DNA from: JAGWBF01 sp963663025
GTDB taxonomy: Bacteria > Chloroflexota > Dehalococcoidia > Lucifugimonadales > JAGWBF01
Assembly: GCA_963663025.1 (NCBI GenBank)
Contig: OY760073.1
Span: 868,001 to 932,000, forward strand
Length of the DNA stretch: 64,000 bases
Direction: 5' to 3'
Part shown: positions 32,204-40,351 of the stretch, one piece after another
Position numbering within the stretch: position 1 is the first letter of the stretch
Layout of the letters: every line of letters starts with the position of its first letter
Notes under the pieces: generated by a model
The model's database searches: none
The model's input: only the letters and a program-made list of their open reading frames with translations
What the model was told of the DNA's origin: nothing
Made by a program: the position numbers and the translations under genes

Positions 32204-33745
32204 CTAGTTTTTGATGTGGGGGGCCACCTCGGCGATGAGGTTGGCGGCGGTGCTGATCCCATGGTGATGGGGGACCTTGTGCAGCGCGTTGTTGTACTTG
32301 GCGTGCTTGGAGCTGTACTCCCGTACCTGGTCCATGGTGACCTTGTGATGGTCGAGTACCCCCTGGACCTCCGCTCGAGCCTTCATCTTGGCTTCGTACA
32401 GCTTCATCTGTACCCGGCTCTTGACGTTGACTTCCCCGTCTCCTGAAGTCTCGATGGGGATGTAGATCGAGTCCTTGTAGTCGGCTACCACCCGGCTCTG
32501 AACGCCATCGCTCATGGTGCTGGGCATGCAGCCGAAGGGCTTGAGGGAGATGACCATCTGGGAGTGGTTCTCCTTGACTGCCATAATGTTCTTGGAGATC
32601 TCCAGGTGGCCTTCTCCGCCCTTGAGATGGGTGTTGTAGTAGGCCTTGGCGTACTCCGCGAGCCTTCTCTGGTTGGGCAGAGAGTCGGTGCGGAAACCCA
32701 GGCCCCAGCGATACAGGCCGTACCAGAGGCGGTATGCCCGCTGGGCTACCCAGAGCTTTCTGATGGTTTTCTTCTTCATAGGATCGACGGCCATCTTCTC
32801 TTCGGCCGAGTGCTTGGCCGACCAGATAAGGTAGTCGATCCATGTGCCGATGGGTTCGACCTGCACCTCGGCACCCTCGGACTCCAGCCACTCGAACATG
32901 TGGTAGTTGCCGTCGCCCTCCGTGGTCTGTGCCCAGAACTCCCCCGTAATCTTGACCTTGGGCTTAATGCGGGTGTAGTCAACTTTGATGGCGCTGAACA
33001 TCTTCCTGACCTTACGAAGGGCCCTGAAGACCGACTTGCCCTCTCTCAGGGTGTCACCCATGAACTGCTTGGCTTCGTCGATGACCTTGTTGGTCTCACC
33101 CTTGTTCACTTCGTATGGGCGAATCTTGTAGCCCAGGTCGTTAATCATGTCGCCCACCATGATGGACTTCAGCAGGGTGATGGCGAACTTGGTGTTCAGT
33201 TCAAGGGCATTGTCGCCGTCGCTCTGCTTGAACCCGCCGGACTGCTGGAACAGGAGCACCCTGAACCTGTCGAAGCCCGAGTCGCGCAGCGCCTTGCGGT
33301 ACTCGGCCTCGTACATGCCGAAGCGACAGGGGCCACAGGCTCCCGCCGTTACGAAGACGTAGTTGTCTTCGATGTCTTCCTCGCCCTCTTCCTTGAGGTC
33401 CTTCAGGTATTTGACCAGGTTACCGACGGTGTAATAGGTGGGGTTGCACTGGCCTCGGTTTCCGTATTCCTTGCCCACCGACAGGGAGTCGTTGTCAGGC
33501 GTAGGCAGTATGCGCAAGTTGTACCCCAGTCCCGTCATGGCATAGGCCGCCATCTCTTCGTGGGCCTTCGTCAACCCGCCGAACAGGATGGTGGTGGAGT
33601 CTTTCTGGTCCTTGGTCCAAGCCCGTTCGAGGGGCTTCTGGAAGTGGTCAACCTGTTTGGCTTCCAGCCCCATCTCGGCACGCAGCTTAGCTTCGTACTC
33701 CCGGGCCTTTGCTTCAATCTCCTGTTTGTCCATAACCTTAGCCAT
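32204..33745 (-). CDS. 2-hydroxyacyl-CoA dehydratase-like iron-sulfur protein
   Basis: A 513-residue protein related to the C-terminal (HgdB-like) part of CoA-activase/dehydratase fusion proteins. Conserved Cys blocks that may bind an iron-sulfur cluster: NRGQCNPTYYT, TAGACGPCRFGMYEAEYRKA and LKPFGCMPSTMSDG. It is immediately downstream (30 nt) of the tandem activase and must be its partner. Substrate is unknown; the family is widespread in anaerobes as an uncharacterised ATP-dependent reductase/dehydratase system. GGAGGG precedes ATG 33745. Confidence 0.8.
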   Translation of the reverse strand: MAKVMDKQEIEAKAREYEAKLRAEMGLEAKQVDHFQKPLERAWTKDQKDSTTILFGGLTKAHEEMAAYAMTGLGYNLRILPTPDNDSLSVGKEYGNRGQCNPTYYTVGNLVKYLKDLKEEGEEDIEDNYVFVTAGACGPCRFGMYEAEYRKALRDSGFDRFRVLLFQQSGGFKQSDGDNALELNTKFAITLLKSIMVGDMINDLGYKIRPYEVNKGETNKVIDEAKQFMGDTLREGKSVFRALRKVRKMFSAIKVDYTRIKPKVKITGEFWAQTTEGDGNYHMFEWLESEGAEVQVEPIGTWIDYLIWSAKHSAEEKMAVDPMKKKTIRKLWVAQRAYRLWYGLYRWGLGFRTDSLPNQRRLAEYAKAYYNTHLKGGEGHLEISKNIMAVKENHSQMVISLKPFGCMPSTMSDGVQSRVVADYKDSIYIPIETSGDGEVNVKSRVQMKLYEAKMKARAEVQGVLDHHKVTMDQVREYSSKHAKYNNALHKVPHHHGISTAANLIAEVAPHIKN

Positions 33746-33775
33746 GTCTGTACCCTCCTTAGAGTTGCTGGCGAG

Positions 33776-36700
33776 TTAGTCGGCCTCTATGAGCTCTTCG
33801 ATCTTTTCTTCGGATTCCAGTGCGGGGTCCTTGCCGGGCAGGTTGAAGTTCAGCAGATGCACCATCTCTCCCTGCCCGGAATCGTGCCCGTTTCCGTTGG
33901 GCAGCTCCATATTGACTAGCTGGACCGGTGAGCTGCCGTGCAGGTGGGGCGTCTCCTGCCCGCGGGGGTTGTAGATACCGCCCTGCTGCTCGAAAGCCTT
34001 CAGGGAGTAGTCCTTGACCGGAGACCCGCAGCTTGCGGACCCGCTTCCGAACTCCTCTTCGGGCAGATCTCCGGCGGTGTTGGCGGCGCGTATCCGGTCA
34101 TATGCATCCGAGCCCGCCACGCCATCTTCATCGGATGGGCTGGCCGAGAGGGGGCCCGCCACCAGCAGGGGGTCCCGGTCATCCATCTTCTCAGGGGACA
34201 GGGTCGCCCAGTTGTCGCCGCTGTGTTCATGGTCATCCTGGCCGTTTCTGCCTGAGCTCGCCGGGCGGGAGTCGTTACCGCTGATGACTATGTGGCCGCC
34301 CATCTCCAGCTTCTCCTGGGCCTTGGCGCTGGATGCTTCCAGGTGCTTCCGGTAGGCGGCGACCATCTGCTGGAGCTCTGACTCGGAGGTCTTCCGCTTC
34401 TGCAGATGCTCCTGGTAGCGGGCGAGGAAGTAGTCGATGGTCTCCACCCGGATCTTGATGGAGCCTGTCGGTTTGTTCTCATCGATGTCGTGGAAGGTGA
34501 AGTAGGGGGTGTTGGACGCCTCTATGATGTTCTCGATAGTGTTGTAAATGGGAGCATCGTGGCCGCACTTGAAGCTGGACAGGTCGATGGCTACGAGGTT
34601 CGGATGCCGGGCCACGTACTTAGCCCCCCAGACCTTCTTGCTGGAGTTCTCGCTGTAGGCGTTCTTCCAGACGTCGGTGATGTCCATCGGATCGGTGATT
34701 ATCCCGGCCCGGACCTCGTCTCCGAAGAGCCTCTCCAGGATATCGGGATCCTGGGGCAGGGAGTCCACGCTGAAGATGGGGTACCCCTTCTTCTGGATTT
34801 CGATCATGATCTCGTGGTTGAGCCCTGGGTCGTTGTGGTAGGGGCGGGCCAGCATGACCACGCCCAGCTTCCCTTCCTCCTCCAGCTGGTCGAGCACCTT
34901 GCGGGCCTCGGCCCTGAGGGACACCTCGAAGTATCGACGCCATACCTTGAAAGCTGTCTCAATAGCTTCTTCGTTCTCCTGCTCGGTCACCCCAAGGATG
35001 TCCTTGAAGCAGTCGTGCATCTGTATCTTGAACAGCTCCCAGTTGGACATATCCAGGGAGGGGGCGACGTATTGAATTTCCTGCTCCGTGAAGATGTCTC
35101 CTTCCTTGGTGAAAGCTGCCTTGACCACCTCGGGGCTGATGGCGACGGTGGGACAAGCGGCGGTGTCGACGGTGTTAACAAGCTCGGTGCGCATCTTGTT
35201 GATGATGGGGAAGAAGATGATGTCGGGCTTGTCCTTGGAGTCGTACACCAGGTTGTGAACGTGGGCAATGGCGACCTTGCTTGGGAAGCACTGGTCGATG
35301 GACCCCCGGCGCGAACCCTTGTACCACATCAGCGGATCGGTGTAGTCGGAGTAGGTGATGTGCCTGAAGTTCAGCCCCAGGGCCTCGAAGTAGGCTGAGA
35401 ATAGGGGTGAGAGGGTGTACATGTTCAGCACCCGGGGCATGGCGATCCTGATGTCTTCTCGCAGCTTCCGGACCTCAGGGGAAGTCTTTGCGATCGTGGT
35501 ATTCTCGGGTTTCTTGGCGAAGGGCTTGAACCACCGGCGACCGCTCTCCTGGGTCTCCTCTTCTTCATCGTCCCTCATGGATGCAACCTTGGGTGGGCTG
35601 AAGCTGCGGAACGCCTCGGTGGACGCCTTTTCCACGAAGTTGGGATTGGCCTTGCGTATCTCGTCCAGCTTCGCCTTGATGACCTTCATATCGTCCATCT
35701 TCTCCACCGTGCCTTTTTCGCAGGTGGCTATGATGAAGCGGTTGGTATCTCCGGTGGGCGAAGTGGTGTCGATGTAGGTGCGCAGGCACTTGTTCTTGCA
35801 GAAGCTGCACCGGGTGGACTCATCCCTGGTGGCGGTGAACTCCAGGCTCTCCGCCGACTCCAGGCCTATGAAAGACGAGTCCCGCTCGGCGGCGACCCTG
35901 ATAGCCTCCAGGGCGGCGCCGATGGCCCCGCTCTCACCGGTGAACTGGTGCACCTTAATGGTGGAGTTGGGGACCTTTGACTTTATGAAGTCGTACTGGG
36001 ACTTCACGGCTGCCAGGTTGTGCTGGGTGCCACCCTGCAGAACGAAGTTCGTTCCGAACTTGTTCAGGTTGGGCTCGGCAACCACGTACAGCCAAATGTT
36101 CTTGGGCAGCACCTTGGCTAGCCCGGCCATGATCTCTTTCTTCTCCCAGCCGAGCTGCTGGAAGTTCACGATGTCCGTCTCCATGAATACGGCACAGCCG
36201 TATCCAAAGACAGGGAGACGCTCTGCTTCGAAGGCAACGTCGGCGTACTCGGCAACCGAATAGCCGAACCTAGCGGCGGTGCTCTGAAGGAAGTAGCCAT
36301 TGCCGGCTGAACACTGGGTGTTCAGCTTGAAGTCCTTGACCTTTCCGCCTTTGAGGACGATGACCTTGATGTCCTGGCCGCCCACATCGACGATCACATC
36401 CACATCTTTGTAGTAGTGGAGAGCTGACTTTGTGTGGGCCACTGTCTCAACAATGGCAACGTCGGCGGCCAGGGACTCCTTGAGCATGTCCTTGGCGTAG
36501 CCGGTGGTGCCAACGCCCATCACGTCAAGTATGGCGCCCTGGTCTTGCACGTATTCCCGGAGCTCCTTCAGGATGTCCTGGGTATCGGCCAGGGGATTGC
36601 CCTTGGAAAGCTGGTAGGCGGTGGCCAGGAGGTTGCCCTCCTGGTCCATGAGGACCGCCTTGGTGGATGTCGAACCTCCGTCTATGCCGATGAAGGCTGA

Positions 36701-37783
36701 GACCGTTTCTCCGATTTCAAACTTGGCTGGCTCCCAGGGCTCCCTGGCGAAGAACTTCTTGAACTCTTCCAGCTCTTCTTCGGTCTTGGACAGTCCGACA
36801 TCCCCGGAAGCTTCCCGCATGTGGGTGCGCCCCACCTCGATGAACTCCTCCAGGGCTGTGGTGCCGGTGAAAAGGCCAACTTCGGGGTCTTCCGTCTTGC
36901 CGTAGAGCACTGAGCCGATGGCCGCGTAGTACTGGGCGTTCTCCGGGACGATTATGAGCTCGCGGGGGTCCACGCCTTCGGGAAGGGGGAAGTTCCGCTC
37001 TTCCCATATCTTGGGGATGTTGTTCTTCCAGCAGTCCCGCATCGCCGGGATGTAGGTGTTGGGGCCTCCCAGCAGGAGCACGGTGGGCCGGAGGGTGTTC
37101 CCCCGGGTCAGAACGCTCAGGTTCTGCTGGACTATGGCTTCGAACAGGGATGCCATGAGCTCATGGGCCGGCACCCCGTTCTTCTGGAGCCCGTTGATGT
37201 CGGTCTCGGCGAAAACCCCGCACTTTCCGGCGACGGGGTGGAGCTTCACATCGTAGTACTCCAGTGCGGTGAGCTGCTCGCCGGTGAGCTGCACCTTGGC
37301 GTTGATCTTGTCAATGACTGCGCCCGTGCCGCCGGCGCACTTGTCGTTCATGCTGGGGACCTTGCGCTTGGTCCCCGTTTCTTGGTCGGTGAACCAGATG
37401 ATGATCTTGGCGTCCTGGCCCCCCAGCTCGATGACCGAGCCTGCTTCGGGGTACAGGTGCTCCACGGCCAGAGAGACGGCGTTCACTTCTTGGACGAACT
37501 TGGCGCCGATGTACTCCTTGAGCATCCCACCACCGCTGCCGGTGATGAATATGCGGAAGTTGTCGTCGGGCACCTGGAACTCGTCCCGGATGCGCTGGAG
37601 AAATTCGAACACCTTTTCCGGCTGCTTGGTCTGGTGGCGTTCGTAATCCTTCCAGAGAATCTCGTCGGTTGAGGGGTCCATTACCACCGCCTTCACGGTG
37701 GTGGAACCCACGTCCAACCCGACCATTAGGGTGCCAACCGCGCTGCCTTGTTCTCTACTGGCCGTATGTGTGGTTGCTACCAT
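33776..37783 (-). CDS. Tandem BadF/HgdC-type activase fused to DUF2229 domain
   Basis: A 1335-residue protein. Activase module 1 (about 20-280) has GLDVGSTTVKAV, NDKCAGGTG and AGKCGVFAETDI; module 2 (about 365-640) has GIDGGSTSTKAVLMDQEG, NTQCSAGNGYF and GYGCAVFMETDI. Each keeps the two Cys that ligate the bridging [4Fe-4S] cluster in HgdC. Then comes a Cys cluster (RCSFCKNKCLR near 660), a DUF2229 region (MPRVLNMYTLSPLFSAYFEA onward) and a ~170-residue low-complexity tail rich in Asp/Ser/Gly/Asn (about 1170-1335), odd for the family. ATP hydrolysis would drive single-electron transfer to the partner dehydratase. Expected to be oxygen sensitive. Confidence 0.88.
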   Translation of the reverse strand: MVATTHTASREQGSAVGTLMVGLDVGSTTVKAVVMDPSTDEILWKDYERHQTKQPEKVFEFLQRIRDEFQVPDDNFRIFITGSGGGMLKEYIGAKFVQEVNAVSLAVEHLYPEAGSVIELGGQDAKIIIWFTDQETGTKRKVPSMNDKCAGGTGAVIDKINAKVQLTGEQLTALEYYDVKLHPVAGKCGVFAETDINGLQKNGVPAHELMASLFEAIVQQNLSVLTRGNTLRPTVLLLGGPNTYIPAMRDCWKNNIPKIWEERNFPLPEGVDPRELIIVPENAQYYAAIGSVLYGKTEDPEVGLFTGTTALEEFIEVGRTHMREASGDVGLSKTEEELEEFKKFFAREPWEPAKFEIGETVSAFIGIDGGSTSTKAVLMDQEGNLLATAYQLSKGNPLADTQDILKELREYVQDQGAILDVMGVGTTGYAKDMLKESLAADVAIVETVAHTKSALHYYKDVDVIVDVGGQDIKVIVLKGGKVKDFKLNTQCSAGNGYFLQSTAARFGYSVAEYADVAFEAERLPVFGYGCAVFMETDIVNFQQLGWEKKEIMAGLAKVLPKNIWLYVVAEPNLNKFGTNFVLQGGTQHNLAAVKSQYDFIKSKVPNSTIKVHQFTGESGAIGAALEAIRVAAERDSSFIGLESAESLEFTATRDESTRCSFCKNKCLRTYIDTTSPTGDTNRFIIATCEKGTVEKMDDMKVIKAKLDEIRKANPNFVEKASTEAFRSFSPPKVASMRDDEEEETQESGRRWFKPFAKKPENTTIAKTSPEVRKLREDIRIAMPRVLNMYTLSPLFSAYFEALGLNFRHITYSDYTDPLMWYKGSRRGSIDQCFPSKVAIAHVHNLVYDSKDKPDIIFFPIINKMRTELVNTVDTAACPTVAISPEVVKAAFTKEGDIFTEQEIQYVAPSLDMSNWELFKIQMHDCFKDILGVTEQENEEAIETAFKVWRRYFEVSLRAEARKVLDQLEEEGKLGVVMLARPYHNDPGLNHEIMIEIQKKGYPIFSVDSLPQDPDILERLFGDEVRAGIITDPMDITDVWKNAYSENSSKKVWGAKYVARHPNLVAIDLSSFKCGHDAPIYNTIENIIEASNTPYFTFHDIDENKPTGSIKIRVETIDYFLARYQEHLQKRKTSESELQQMVAAYRKHLEASSAKAQEKLEMGGHIVISGNDSRPASSGRNGQDDHEHSGDNWATLSPEKMDDRDPLLVAGPLSASPSDEDGVAGSDAYDRIRAANTAGDLPEEEFGSGSASCGSPVKDYSLKAFEQQGGIYNPRGQETPHLHGSSPVQLVNMELPNGNGHDSGQGEMVHLLNFNLPGKDPALESEEKIEELIEAD

Positions 37784-37864
37784 GCTGGCCCTCTTCCCAC
37801 TTTGGATTTTCCCGGATGCTACAGGGACTTCAATGTCCTGAAAGCATCGCCGGCGTTTTGCTTC

Positions 37865-38521
37865 CTAACGTCCTGCCTTCACGGCTGTGCGTTCCCTGTC
37901 CCGTTCGTGCAGGAAGCTCATCTGCCCTTCCTTCAGGACTGCCCGCAGTCCGAAGGCTAGGAGCTCCTGAACCGTCTCCTCTACGTTGGCATCTTCCCGC
38001 GGGGCTACGATCATCTGGTGCACCACCTCTTTCACCGCTCCCATGAGGGAGTAGGCAACGAGGCGGGTGTCGCAGGGGCGCACGAGATCAAGCGAAATGC
38101 CCAGAACAAGGGAGCTTTCGATCATGTCCGCTACCTGCTGGTAAAAATCATACAGGCGGGACTCCACGTTTTCGCTCATCGAGCTGGTCTGGCTCAACAG
38201 AATGGCCGAGAGATCCCGGTCGGCCAGCACCAGGTCCAGAACCCGGGTGAGGTTGTCGTGTATCTGCTCGAGGGGATGGGGGTCGCCTGGCTCCAGGGAG
38301 ATGGGCCTGATCTGGTCGGATAGGTTGTGAAGGGAGGAGTCCAGCAGGCTCTGAAAAAGGTGTAGCTTGTTGTCGAAGTGCAGGTAGAAAGTTCCGCGGG
38401 CAATGCCCGCTTCCTGGACGATGAGGGATACGCTGGTCGCGTGGAAACCCCTGGTGGCAAAGGAACGCTTTGCTGACTTGACCAGCCTATGGAGCCGCCC
38501 GTCCCGATCGCCGTCGTTCAT
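37865..38521 (-). CDS. TetR/AcrR family transcriptional regulator
   Basis: About 218 residues from ATG 38521: helix-turn-helix AKRSFATRGFHATSVSLIVQ, EAGIARGTFYLHFDNKLHLF, then a C-terminal ligand-binding domain. This start is chosen because the predicted promoter lies at 38565-38593; a longer in-frame start would be upstream of it. It is 81 nt upstream of the activase gene on the same strand and is probably its local regulator, possibly sensing an acyl-CoA. Confidence 0.88.
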   Translation of the reverse strand: MNDGDRDGRLHRLVKSAKRSFATRGFHATSVSLIVQEAGIARGTFYLHFDNKLHLFQSLLDSSLHNLSDQIRPISLEPGDPHPLEQIHDNLTRVLDLVLADRDLSAILLSQTSSMSENVESRLYDFYQQVADMIESSLVLGISLDLVRPCDTRLVAYSLMGAVKEVVHQMIVAPREDANVEETVQELLAFGLRAVLKEGQMSFLHERDRERTAVKAGR

Positions 38522-38564
38522 CCAGCCTCTGCCCCCATTGCCCGGTTGAGGTCGGTCTGGCCGG

Positions 38565-38593
38565 ATGGTATAGGGACTGAACAATGCTGTCAA
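38565..38593 (-). promoter_or_regulatory. Promoter of the tetR-activase operon
   Basis: Minus-strand TTGACA (38588-38593), 17 nt, TACCAT (38565-38570; 4 of 6). The flanks are AT-rich. Transcription would start near 38558. Confidence 0.5.
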
Positions 38594-38750
38594 AACAATT
38601 TTTTGAAAAATGACTAAAGTTTCGGACTAAAACCGTACCTGTGGCGTCGTCCTCTGGGCAGCAGTGGATGCCCTTGCATAAATGTATTCGGCTTGAGGGG
38701 GGAATAAGTCGGCAAGGGTTCCCCCGTGGGGCTGGGGGTTTCCCTTTCCC

Positions 38751-39314
38751 CTAGAAATACTTTTCGACTCCCCCGTACCCTATCTGCCTCCCTTTCTCAC
38801 TCGCTCTCACCAAGCTCTCCAGCCGACTTGCAAACACCTTCGGTCGCGCCCTTGCGACATCGATGTATGCCACCCGGATCCGCTGGTAAGCGAGCGAACA
38901 GCCTTGGAAGTGCTGCCACGCCTCTCTGTTTTCCCGAATGACCTCCAGGATGTCCGGGGGAAACACGTACTCTTCATTCAGCACGTCCTCCAGGGACTCC
39001 CGCAAGGAGGGATGCAGCAGGCCATCATCATCCAGCCGGCGAAGCCTCTCCTTGTTCAGCTGGGAGTAGCTGCTCTTGGGATTCCGCGGCGTGAAGCGCT
39101 GCACGGCGTGCAGGCTGTCGAGCTTCTTGACGATGCTGTCGATCCAGCCAAAGCACAGGGCCTCCTCTACCGCGTCGTTATACAGGATGCGACGCTCGCC
39201 CGACGCCTTGTTGGGATATACCAGCCATATCTCCCTCGCCGACTGGAAGTTGGCTTCCAACCACCTACGCCAGTCCTTCCTATCACTAACGTACAGTGTC
39301 TCTCCTATTTCCAT
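38751..39314 (-). CDS. YdeI/OmpD-associated family protein
   Basis: About 187 residues from ATG 39314 (GAAGAGG upstream). The YdeI family N-terminus is clear: WRRWLEANFQSAREIWLVYP, then YNDAVEEALCFGWIDSIVKK and RFTPRNPKSSYSQLNKERL. The C-terminal helical tail (AWQHFQGCSLAYQRIRVAYI) is also typical. Proposed roles in envelope or stress defence are weakly supported; function unknown. Confidence 0.85.
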   Translation of the reverse strand: MEIGETLYVSDRKDWRRWLEANFQSAREIWLVYPNKASGERRILYNDAVEEALCFGWIDSIVKKLDSLHAVQRFTPRNPKSSYSQLNKERLRRLDDDGLLHPSLRESLEDVLNEEYVFPPDILEVIRENREAWQHFQGCSLAYQRIRVAYIDVARARPKVFASRLESLVRASEKGRQIGYGGVEKYF

Positions 39315-39414
39315 CGAAACCTCTTCCCGTTCACCCCTGCACCATACCCCCACCTCCTGAAGATACCTTTGTGCAACCCTGGTGGCAGGGGGAGTACGGG
39401 CGATTCTGCCACAT

Positions 39415-39451
39415 CATCCCAGCCTTCTCCCGCAGCGGGGAGGATGGGATG
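39415..39451. repeat. Long intergenic inverted repeat
   Basis: CATCCCA and TGGGATG enclose a second stem (CTCCCGC with GCGGGGAG) giving a 37-nt hairpin with small internal loops. Located between YdeI and ferredoxin genes; no second copy seen in the window. Confidence 0.5.
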
Positions 39452-39484
39452 AATAAATATGACCCAGGGTGACGCCCCTGGGCC
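39452..39484 (-). terminator. Likely terminator after ferredoxin
   Basis: Minus-strand stem GGCCCAGGG-GCGTCA-CCCTGGGTC followed by ATATTTATT, about 63 nt beyond the ferredoxin stop. A second GC-rich hairpin (GCCGGAG/CTCCGGC) lies between. Confidence 0.5.
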
Positions 39485-39547
39485 ATATAGAAAGAACTGT
39501 GGTGGGCCATGCCGGAGGGCTGCTCCGGCGAGCCGCCCTCGCCGCGG

Positions 39548-39820
39548 CTACAGGTGGGTCTTGAGGGTCGCTAGGTCCCTCTCCTTAAAGTAGTCGTAAT
39601 TCATGGCGATGTAGCTGTTCCACTGCTCGGGAACGGCGTCTTCAGCGAAGATGGCGTTGACCGGGCAGACCGGCTCGCACGCTGCGCAGTCGATACATTC
39701 GTCGGGATTGATCATGAAGTAGTCGTCTTCATCGGTGGTGTAGATGCAGTCCACCGGGCAAACATCTACACACGCTCCGTCCTTAACTCCCACGCACGGC
39801 TCGGTAATGATGTACGTCAT
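39548..39820 (-). CDS. Seven-iron ferredoxin (3Fe-4S/4Fe-4S)
   Basis: A 90-residue electron carrier. The N-terminal pattern EPCVGVKDGACVDVCPVDCI (C9, C17, C21, C25) and the second block CIDCAACEPVCPVNAI match FdxA-type 7Fe ferredoxins, with the C-terminal helical extension AMNYDYFKERDLATLK. It could supply low-potential electrons, for example to the activase system, but nothing links them directly. Confidence 0.93.
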   Translation of the reverse strand: MTYIITEPCVGVKDGACVDVCPVDCIYTTDEDDYFMINPDECIDCAACEPVCPVNAIFAEDAVPEQWNSYIAMNYDYFKERDLATLKTHL

Positions 39821-39928
39821 TTGTTGGCGCTTCCCCCTCTCAGGTTACAGGTGATTTGTCGTGCCCGGTCCAACCCAGGCTCATCATTAGTATAACAGAC
39901 GAAAGGTTATCCCGTCCCTATTCCTTAG

Positions 39929-40351
39929 TCAAGACGCATCCCTTTGAGATGTCTGGTCCAGGTAGTCCTGGAGAATGACCGCGGCTGCTGCGGCGTCTAT
40001 ATCGCCTTTCGCCATGTCACGAGTTATTTTGACCCGGCCCATCTGCCTAGTCGCCTCCTGGGTGGAGTACTGTTCCGAGACCCGGGTGATGGGCAGACTG
40101 GTGTGTTGACGCAGCACATTGACAAACCGCAGGGTCTTCCTGGCTTGAGGGCCTGCGCTCCCATCCAGGGAGTAAGGGATGCCGACGACAATCTCCACCG
40201 CGCTCCTGGAAGAGGCTTCCTCCAGAACCTTTCGCACATCTTCGTTGAGCTTGGTGCGTTCAATGTACCCGGCGGGCACGGCCGTCTTGAGGCCACCAGG
40301 ACTGACGGCGAGGCCTATGCGCCGGTCTCCCACATCCAGTCCCAGGAGCAT
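39929..40351 (-). CDS. ruvX: Holliday junction resolvase-like RuvX (YqgF)
   Basis: A 140-residue RNase H-fold protein involved in pre-16S rRNA 5' processing and possibly junction resolution. Motifs: LLGLDVGDRRIGLAVSPGGL (catalytic Asp), EIVVGIPYSLDGSAG and a C-terminal DIDAAAAAVILQDYLD. It starts at the last base of the alaS stop, the alaS-ruvX pairing seen in many genomes. Confidence 0.95.
   Translation of the reverse strand: MLLGLDVGDRRIGLAVSPGGLKTAVPAGYIERTKLNEDVRKVLEEASSRSAVEIVVGIPYSLDGSAGPQARKTLRFVNVLRQHTSLPITRVSEQYSTQEATRQMGRVKITRDMAKGDIDAAAAAVILQDYLDQTSQRDAS

Noticed and set aside
32564..33919. 451-codon frame antisense to the dehydratase-like gene
   Set aside because: Shadow frame; the minus-strand protein has clear family motifs.
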